From a bacterium (GTDB lineage Bacteria > Armatimonadota > UBA5829), in NCBI GenBank assembly GCA_021371935.1, contig JAJFVF010000013.1, positions 62,001-126,000 on the forward strand: a stretch of DNA of 64,000 nt. The letters are read 5' to 3'. Position 1 is the stretch's first letter. Each line of letters begins with the position of its first letter. A program made the position numbers and the translations under genes. Below are positions 58,277 to 64,000 of this stretch, piece by piece. The notes under the pieces were generated by a model. That model made no database searches. It saw only the letters and a list, made by a program, of their open reading frames with translations, and was not told where the DNA came from.

Positions 58277-59620
58277 ATGACCACCACTGACCTCAAATTT
58301 ATTGTATTTACCTGGGGCTGCCAGATGAATGAAGACGATGCCGAGCAAATAGCAAACATTCTGATGAGTATGGGCTATTCGCCTACTGACGATGAGCGCC
58401 AGGCCGATATAGCGATGCTGGTCACATGCAGCGTTCGAGAGAAGCCCGAAGAGAAAGCCAAGAGCAAACTCGGCATTCTCCGTGAGATCAAGGCCGATAA
58501 GCCCGAGATGATAATAGGTGTCTGCGGATGTATGGCTCAGCGCGAGGGCGAAAAGCTCAAAAAGGGCAGGCCATACCTCGACCTTGTGGTCGGCACGGCC
58601 AATATCTGGCAGATTCCCAGCCTGATACAAGATATCCAGTATAATCGCAAGTTCAAATCCGCGCTGGATTTGCCGGAAACGATTGCCGATACTCTGACAA
58701 TCCCGCCCAGGGTCGACAGGGCAGGGCAAGCTCTCAAGAGTTTTGTGCCGGTGATGTATGGCTGCAACAATTTCTGCGCATACTGCGTGGTGCCATATGT
58801 GCGTGGACGTGAGAGGAGCCGGCCTCTGGCCGATGTGGTTGCCGAGGTCGAAAGACTGGCGTCAAACGGCCGCAAAGAGGTGACTCTATTAGGCCAGAAT
58901 GTCAACTCATACGGCGCCACACTTGACGATCATGTCGATTTTGCTGACCTGCTATATGCTATAAGCGGCATAGCGGGTATCGAGAGGATCAGGTTCACGA
59001 CTTCTCACCCCAAAGACCTTTCCGATCGCCTGATAGAGGCCATGCGCGACCTGCCCAATGTCTGCGAGCACATCCACCTTGCCGTCCAGTCGGGCGATGA
59101 CGAGGTCCTTCGGCGGATGAACCGCAAATACACGTCGGACCACTTCCGTGAACGTGTCGCTGCGCTGAAGAATGCAGTGCCGGATATTGCAATTACCACC
59201 GATTTCCTGGTAGGCTTTCCTGGTGAGACAGACGAGCAGTTTGCAAACACGTTGCGTCTGGCTGAGGATATCAGGTTCGATGCGGCATTTATGTTTGCAT
59301 ATAATGTGATCCCGAACACAGCCGCCGCAAATCTGGACGGCCAACTTACAAAGAAAGTCAAAAATGAGCGCCTCGGCCGTCTCATAGATATCCAAAACCG
59401 TATTACTTGTGAGATCAATGCGAGTCAGGTCGGCAACATATACGAAGTCCTGGTCGAGGGCGTGAGCCAGAAGGACCGCACGCGCATCACGGGTCTCACT
59501 CGCCAGAACAAAACGATAAACTTCAAGGGCGATGAGAGCCTTGTGGGAAAACTGGTTAATGTAAAAGCCATAGAATGTCATTTATATGGCTTTATAGGCA
59601 TGTCATGTGATGGATATTAG
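58277..59620 (+). CDS. miaB: tRNA-2-methylthio-N6-dimethylallyladenosine synthase
   Basis: A 447-residue methylthiotransferase. The N-terminal UPF0004 domain has the second cluster's Cys in WGCQMNEDD, VTCSVREK and GVCGCMAQ. The radical SAM motif is CNNFCAYC near residue 157. A C-terminal TRAM domain follows. The sequence QSGDDEVLRRMNRKYT is typical of MiaB. It adds a methylthio group to i6A37 of tRNAs. The nudix gene overlaps its 3' end by 11 bases. Confidence 0.95.
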   Translation: MTTTDLKFIVFTWGCQMNEDDAEQIANILMSMGYSPTDDERQADIAMLVTCSVREKPEEKAKSKLGILREIKADKPEMIIGVCGCMAQREGEKLKKGRPYLDLVVGTANIWQIPSLIQDIQYNRKFKSALDLPETIADTLTIPPRVDRAGQALKSFVPVMYGCNNFCAYCVVPYVRGRERSRPLADVVAEVERLASNGRKEVTLLGQNVNSYGATLDDHVDFADLLYAISGIAGIERIRFTTSHPKDLSDRLIEAMRDLPNVCEHIHLAVQSGDDEVLRRMNRKYTSDHFRERVAALKNAVPDIAITTDFLVGFPGETDEQFANTLRLAEDIRFDAAFMFAYNVIPNTAAANLDGQLTKKVKNERLGRLIDIQNRITCEINASQVGNIYEVLVEGVSQKDRTRITGLTRQNKTINFKGDESLVGKLVNVKAIECHLYGFIGMSCDGY

Positions 59621-60095
59621 GGAAATAGCAACAATTAACAATAGGATTTACGAAATCACTTGGCATGGTACGCATATTCTTCCACCACGCAGTCAGATCA
59701 CACAAGTAAGTGCTGTTTGCTATACTTCCAGCAAGCAAATTGTAATGATCAGTTCTGATGGTCTACACTGGGGAATACCGGGCGGCCATCCGGAGAGCGA
59801 TGAGCCTTTGGACATTGCTTTAAGTCGGGAAGTCAGGGAAGAAGCCTGCTGTGAGATTGAAAAGGCGCAATTGCTTGGTTGGCAGCATGTGTGCGACTTG
59901 GACAACAATTCTATTCATTACCAGCTTAGGTATTGCTGTCTTGTAAGTGTTCATGCATTCAACCCTGAACACGAAATCACTTATCGTCAGCTAGTACCTC
60001 CTGATCAATTTCTGTGTATACTAGAATATGGGAAATCAAAGCTTGCTGTAGAGATGCTCCGGCTCGCGCAGAAGATAGTAACAAATACAAGCTAA
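59610..60095 (+). CDS. NUDIX-family hydrolase
   Basis: A 161-residue protein. The Nudix box is G-x5-E-x7-REV-x-EE (GHPESDEPLDIALSREVREE), but the usual Gly near the end of the box is Cys (ACCEI). The catalytic Glu residues are kept. It may hydrolyse nucleoside diphosphate-linked compounds; the substrate is not evident. The start lies inside the end of miaB without a clear ribosome site, so it probably depends on miaB translation. A GCCTCCAGG hairpin follows. Confidence 0.75.
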   Translation: MDIREIATINNRIYEITWHGTHILPPRSQITQVSAVCYTSSKQIVMISSDGLHWGIPGGHPESDEPLDIALSREVREEACCEIEKAQLLGWQHVCDLDNNSIHYQLRYCCLVSVHAFNPEHEITYRQLVPPDQFLCILEYGKSKLAVEMLRLAQKIVTNTS

Positions 60096-60138
60096 CTAGC
60101 TAATTATAATGTTTCGAGAAACCTGTGCGTTGTTTTAT

Positions 60139-60163
60139 GCCTCCAGGTATCCTATCTGGAGGC
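60139..60163. repeat. GGA-loop hairpin (GCCTCCAGG type), copy 1
   Basis: GCCTCCAGGTA-TCC-TATCTGGAGGC, one mismatch. With its flanks (TTTTATGCC ... TGGAATAG) it is nearly the same as the hairpin at 61376. It lies after the nudix gene. Confidence 0.7.
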
Positions 60164-60211
60164 TGGAATAGTCAGGTTGCTCTCCAGGAAAGGTAAAAGG
60201 AATGATGCACA

Positions 60212-60970
60212 GTGCAAGATGAGTTCCGACCAGGGATAGAGCGTGCTCTTGGTTTATGCCGGTTGCGTTTTGGCGACCGGCTCAAAACGGTTGTATTAGG
60301 TGGCAGTGTTGCGTTTGATGAGGCTCTGGCCGGAGTGTCCGACATGGACTGGTTTGCCTTTACAACTGATGAACCAACGGAAGCTGATTTGCGCTGGCAA
60401 GTAAAGACAAAGCAAATGCTGGAGCGCGATTATCCTGTAGTCTCGGAATTCAGCCTTGGGGTATTTCCTGTGGAGCATTTACGCAAACAGGATAGCTGGC
60501 GATTCATTATCAAATATAACTCTATCAGGCTCCATGGTGCGGATATAATTGCGGAATTGGAAAAAGAGGGTATTACGACACCGCCACCGTCTATCGAATT
60601 GCTCAAGTCGCGTATTTGCTGGACCGAGCCGATGTGGCAATGTGCCTGCGGCGGAAAGATACCTGATAAGTTGTTCAAGACCCCTGATGATCCATTCCTT
60701 GCATCAAGAAAAATAGCTCGTTACTTTGTCTTGCTAGAAGGCGCATATCTATTGATGCTCGATGGAAGATTTGTATCGTTTCGGCAGTCGGATGTGCTTG
60801 ATGGATTAAGAATGGCGTATCCTGAATGGAAGATGATTTATGATCTGACGCATAGGGTGTCAAATGCTCCACATGAGGTCTGCATGTTGCCCGAAGTCTT
60901 GATATCGACTATCAAGCCGTTCGTAAGCTGGATGATTCAAAGAGTCAAAGATGCTCCGTGTGCTTGCTAA
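60212..60970 (+). CDS. Nucleotidyltransferase-domain protein
   Basis: A 252-residue protein starting at GTG 60212 with AGGTAAAAGGA upstream. The signature VVLGGSVAFDEALAGVSDMDWFAF (GGS, then DxD) marks the polymerase-beta nucleotidyltransferase fold. The rest is helical and unrecognised. It is distantly like the adenylyltransferase at 9452 but not a close paralogue. Two small Cys-containing loops (CWTEPMWQCACGG) are seen. It may modify a small molecule or act as a toxin-type enzyme; neither is shown. Confidence 0.55.
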   Translation: MQDEFRPGIERALGLCRLRFGDRLKTVVLGGSVAFDEALAGVSDMDWFAFTTDEPTEADLRWQVKTKQMLERDYPVVSEFSLGVFPVEHLRKQDSWRFIIKYNSIRLHGADIIAELEKEGITTPPPSIELLKSRICWTEPMWQCACGGKIPDKLFKTPDDPFLASRKIARYFVLLEGAYLLMLDGRFVSFRQSDVLDGLRMAYPEWKMIYDLTHRVSNAPHEVCMLPEVLISTIKPFVSWMIQRVKDAPCAC

Positions 60971-61056
60971 TTCAGATGTCTACATTCTACACACAGTTTA
61001 TACAGCATATATGCTGATCGGCAATGGTTTTAAGTTATAATTTGGTATTGAAAGCA

Positions 61057-61082
61057 CGTATCGGGAATTTATTCCCAATACG
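61057..61082. repeat. CGGGAA palindrome, diverged copy 4
   Basis: CGTATCGGGAAT-TT-ATTCCCAATACG, with two mismatched arm bases, followed by CCAATC. It lies before the small membrane protein gene. Confidence 0.55.
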
Positions 61083-61114
61083 CCAATCCATATGATATCT
61101 GCGGAGGTGAAGAT

Positions 61115-61348
61115 GTGATAGTGCCGGGTACAATCGCTTCCTGTCTTGGAAGTATAGTATCTTTGTACGGGGTGTTTAAGGCTAAGCGGCGTGACACGCG
61201 AACGGGATTCTATTTTGCCTTTGTTGGATTTGGTATGTTGGCCTATGTGACGTTGGTGCCGGTGGCAGAGTACCTTACAAGCATAGCGCTAATTTTGTTG
61301 CTTGGAAGCTTGCTCACATGGTTACGACCTCTGATTGACAGCCTATGA
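61115..61348 (+). CDS. Small membrane protein of unknown function
   Basis: A 77-residue protein with two or three hydrophobic helices (about 2-20, 31-50 and 53-72) and a basic loop (KAKRRDTRTG). GTG 61115 follows GGAGGTGA by five bases. I do not recognise the family. Hairpins flank it on both sides. Confidence 0.5.
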   Translation: MIVPGTIASCLGSIVSLYGVFKAKRRDTRTGFYFAFVGFGMLAYVTLVPVAEYLTSIALILLLGSLLTWLRPLIDSL

Positions 61349-61375
61349 CTCAGCGCGGCAGCAGGTCCGTTTTAT

Positions 61376-61445
61376 GCCTCCAGGTATCCTACCTGGAGGC
61401 TGGAGTAGACAGTGTAAATCCCTCCATGAAAGATTCCTGGAGGGA
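61376..61445. repeat. Two tandem GGA-loop hairpins before mutS
   Basis: GCCTCCAGGTA-TCC-TACCTGGAGGC (61376-61400, perfect) and TCCCTCCA ... TGGAGGGA (61419-61426 with 61438-61445, loop containing ATTCC). On the minus strand the loops read AGGAT and AGGAAT. Confidence 0.7.
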
Positions 61446-61483
61446 TACAATACAATGGAAGCACGTATCATACTACAGAGCAT

Positions 61484-61535
61484 AGGCAATAGGCAATAGT
61501 CCTGTTGCCTATTACCTGTTCCCTGTGCCCTATAT
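61484..61535. repeat. Inverted heptamer micro-arrays before mutS
   Basis: AGGCAAT twice (61484-61497) faces CCTGTTG, CCTATTA, CCTGTTC, CCTGTGC and CCTATAT (61501-61535), which are rotated complements. The second array ends ten bases before the mutS start and could mask its ribosome site in a hairpin. Confidence 0.7.
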
Positions 61536-61544
61536 GGAGAAAAG

Positions 61545-64000
61545 ATGCAAGCTAAAAAAGTCACTCCCATGGTGGCTCAATATCAGGCCATCAAGGATCA
61601 ATATCCCGATGTAATACTGATGTTCCGCCTCGGTGATTTCTACGAGATGTTCGGCGAAGATGCCGAGGTTGCCAGCCGCGAGCTTGAGATAGTGCTCACC
61701 AGCCGCTCCCAGGGATATGCTGCGGATGTGCCTATGTGCGGCGTGCCGTATCACGCCGTGGAGCGATATGTCGCCAGGCTCATCTCCAAGGGCTATCGTG
61801 TGGCAATTTGCGATCAGCTCGAAGACCCCAAAAAGACAAAGAAGATAGTCAAGCGCGGCGTCACTCGTGTGGTCACGCCCGGCACAATCCTCGAAGACGG
61901 CATGCTTGACGCCAAGGCCAATAATTATCTGGTCGCTCTGGCCAGCGAGCCGGATATATACGGCGTGGCGGTGGTCGATGTATCCACAGGCGAGTTCGCA
62001 GTGACCGAGATAGACGCCAAACACGGTTCACAGAAGCTTATAGAGGAGCTTGGCAGGCTCTCTCCGGCGGAGGTCTTGATAAAGGAGATGGAGCTTGACC
62101 TCTCCGATCCGATACGTCGTACGACGGGTGCGGCAGTCACTCGGTATGAGGACAACTCGATATATCGCAAATCGGCCAAGGAGATGCTCACCGAGCACTT
62201 CCATACCGATTCTCTTCGGGGATTCGGTGCTGAGGATATGAGCGCGGGTCTGGAAGCGGCTGCGATGGTCATCGACTACCTCAAGCAGACCAATGCCAAT
62301 GCGCTTCAATCCATATCTACTATGTCCACATATTCGACCAGTGGTTTTATGGTATTGGATGCTGCGGCACGGCGCAATCTTGAGCTTACTCACTCTATGT
62401 CCGCCGATACACGTGGAGCTAGTCTGCTTTCTATCATAGACAAGACCCGCACTGCCATGGGCGGCCGCACATTGCGCAAATGGCTCGATCAACCTCTGCT
62501 CGACGTTCGTCAAATCAATAAACGCCTTGACAGTGTGGAGGAATTATATAACGATGCGATGATGCGTGGTGAAGTCCGCGAGATACTCGGCAGCGTTCAG
62601 GACCTCGAACGACTGATGTCACGAATAGTAGCTGAGAGCGCCAATGCGCGCGATCTGGTTGGCCTTGCACAGTCATTAAAGCAGCTTCCGAGACTGGTGA
62701 ACGCCCTTCAAAACGTGTCGACTGAGCGTCTTAAAACTCTTTCCGCTGCCATTGAATTTCTTGATCCGCTGATTGAACTCATAGACAAAGCAATCGTGCC
62801 CGACCCTCCTATTTTGATCAGAGAAGGAGGGATCATCGCCGAGGGATATAATGCTGATTTGGACGAACTACGCCATGCATCGCGTGACGGCAAGAGCTGG
62901 ATAGCGAGTCTTGAAGCGGATGAACGTGTGCGCACGGGCATTAAGAACCTCAAGGTGGGCTACAATTCAGTCTTCGGCTATTACCTGGAGGTCACCAAGT
63001 CCAATCTGAGCCTGGTGCCCGAGGATTACATACGCAAGCAGACCACCACCAATGCCGAGCGCTTCATTACACCCGGTCTCAAGGAGATGGAAGCAAAGGT
63101 TCTTGGTGCGGATGAGAAAGCCGCAGAACTGGAATACAAAGTTTTTTGCGAGGTGAGAAGCGCTGTAGCCGACGAAGCCCTTAAGGTCGCCAAGGTTGCG
63201 CGTGCAGTTGCTGAGATAGACGTATTGGCCTGCCTTGCTGAAATCGCATCAATAAAGAGTTTTGTCAAACCCACTGTCACTGACGACGACGTGCTTAGGA
63301 TCAAAAACGGACGCCATCCAGTGGTCGAACACTTCATTGAGGAGCGCTTTGTTCCCAACGACACTCTGGTCAACTGTGATTCAGACCAACTTCTTATCAT
63401 CACCGGACCGAATATGGCGGGCAAATCGACTTATCTGCGTCAGGTTGCGCTTATTGTGCTGCTGGCTCAGATGGGCAGCTTTGTGCCGGCGGACGAGGCC
63501 GAAATAGGTGTGGTAGACCGCATCTTCACGCGTGTCGGAGCGCATGACGAGCTTGCCAGCGGGCAGTCGACATTCATGGTCGAGATGAATGAGACTGCTA
63601 ATATATTGAATAACGCGACGCGGCGGTCCCTAATCGTGCTCGATGAGATAGGACGTGGCACATCCACCTACGACGGCCTGTCGATTGCGTGGGCGGTTGC
63701 TGAGGAGATCAACAGACTCGGGGCCAAGACCCTTTTTGCCACGCATTACCATCACCTCAATGACCTCGAAAAGCAGCTTGATGGGATTAAGAACTACCGA
63801 ATCGCGGTTCGAGAAGAGAAAGACCGTATAGTCTGGCTCCGCAAGATCATGCCCGGCGGCACGGACAAAAGCTACGGCATTGAGGTCGCAAGGCTTGCCG
63901 GTTTGCCCAATGAAGCAATAGAGCGGGCTAAGGAGATTCTCAAAGACCTGGAGTCTAATGGTGCTGCCTCACGAGCGACCGGCAAAGGCGCGAAAGTGAG
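61545..64000 (+). CDS. mutS: DNA mismatch repair protein MutS (3' end beyond window)
   Basis: The frame is open from ATG 61545 to the window end (818 codons); MutS is usually about 850-880 residues, so little is missing. The mismatch-reading Phe-x-Glu motif is in GDFYEMFGED (near residue 37). The core and clamp domains follow. Walker A ITGPNMAGKST lies near residue 621, followed by the signature STFMVEMNET and Walker B LIVLDEIGRGTSTYDG. It finds mismatches and recruits MutL. GGAGAAAAG lies just before the ATG. Confidence 0.96.
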   Translation, partial: MQAKKVTPMVAQYQAIKDQYPDVILMFRLGDFYEMFGEDAEVASRELEIVLTSRSQGYAADVPMCGVPYHAVERYVARLISKGYRVAICDQLEDPKKTKKIVKRGVTRVVTPGTILEDGMLDAKANNYLVALASEPDIYGVAVVDVSTGEFAVTEIDAKHGSQKLIEELGRLSPAEVLIKEMELDLSDPIRRTTGAAVTRYEDNSIYRKSAKEMLTEHFHTDSLRGFGAEDMSAGLEAAAMVIDYLKQTNANALQSISTMSTYSTSGFMVLDAAARRNLELTHSMSADTRGASLLSIIDKTRTAMGGRTLRKWLDQPLLDVRQINKRLDSVEELYNDAMMRGEVREILGSVQDLERLMSRIVAESANARDLVGLAQSLKQLPRLVNALQNVSTERLKTLSAAIEFLDPLIELIDKAIVPDPPILIREGGIIAEGYNADLDELRHASRDGKSWIASLEADERVRTGIKNLKVGYNSVFGYYLEVTKSNLSLVPEDYIRKQTTTNAERFITPGLKEMEAKVLGADEKAAELEYKVFCEVRSAVADEALKVAKVARAVAEIDVLACLAEIASIKSFVKPTVTDDDVLRIKNGRHPVVEHFIEERFVPNDTLVNCDSDQLLIITGPNMAGKSTYLRQVALIVLLAQMGSFVPADEAEIGVVDRIFTRVGAHDELASGQSTFMVEMNETANILNNATRRSLIVLDEIGRGTSTYDGLSIAWAVAEEINRLGAKTLFATHYHHLNDLEKQLDGIKNYRIAVREEKDRIVWLRKIMPGGTDKSYGIEVARLAGLPNEAIERAKEILKDLESNGAASRATGKGAKV

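Overview
The window is about 52% GC by eye and gene-dense. It carries 54 protein genes I can support and no rRNA, tRNA or CRISPR array that I can see. The organism looks like a diderm bacterium with a largely anaerobic or microaerophilic metabolism. Supporting this are an LptD/OstA-like outer-membrane protein, several beta-barrel proteins, ferredoxin-type ATPases with NifX domains, a siroheme/heme-type radical SAM enzyme and E. coli-type MotA/MotB. A Bacillus-type LexA box, PEP-CTERM proteins and many sugar-related genes together suggest a diderm Terrabacteria lineage such as Armatimonadota. The lineage is inference; no marker gene decides it.

Layout. 1-5100: an Fe-S/metal-cofactor operon (NifX end, zinc-ribbon peptide, two ferredoxin-MinD ATPases around a methyltransferase, an Mrp-NifX fusion, a CpxP/ZraP-like periplasmic protein, and a PadR regulator with a Cys-rich N-terminus). 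5100-8320: a PEP-CTERM protein, an SOS-controlled dinB operon and the PPDK regulatory protein. 8320-19450: an accessory zone with small membrane proteins, a nucleotidyltransferase, a complete IS1595-family element with a P63C passenger gene, a glycosidase, an AlkZ-related protein, a DUF815 ATPase, a caspase-like lipoprotein and a PorV/UPF0164-like protein, dense in dispersed hairpin repeats. 19450-29550: a sugar ABC importer with a fused binding protein-permease, LptD-like protein, BioY, a U32 peptidase/hydroxylase, an AhbC/NirJ-like radical SAM enzyme and a Gfo/Idh oxidoreductase. 29550-42130: a surface-protein zone with a BON protein, three more PEP-CTERM proteins (one behind a clear sigma-54 promoter), a 14-unit secreted repeat protein, an SPFH protein, a sugar nucleotidyltransferase-like protein with a damaged signature and an outer-membrane barrel. 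42130-47160: carbohydrate use (alpha-glucuronidase-like enzyme, GH172/DUF2961 enzyme, rhamnulokinase). 47160-64000: housekeeping genes (aPGAM, BirA-NadC-NadA, RadA, Nif3, MotAB, MiaB, MutS) with two small accessory genes.

The strongest unexplained signals are non-coding. They are an 86-bp palindromic unit (three copies, identical length), a 78-bp double-hairpin unit (three copies), and a stem-loop family sitting just after stop codons. A promoter cassette with a conserved spacer occurs three times. There are also hairpins whose loops read GGA on one strand, and micro-arrays of degenerate 7- and 8-mers arranged as inverted pairs. Protein-level oddities are an Mrp-NifX fusion with a strong internal in-frame start, a fused ABC binding protein-permease, and a nucleotidyltransferase that has lost its GxGTR motif.
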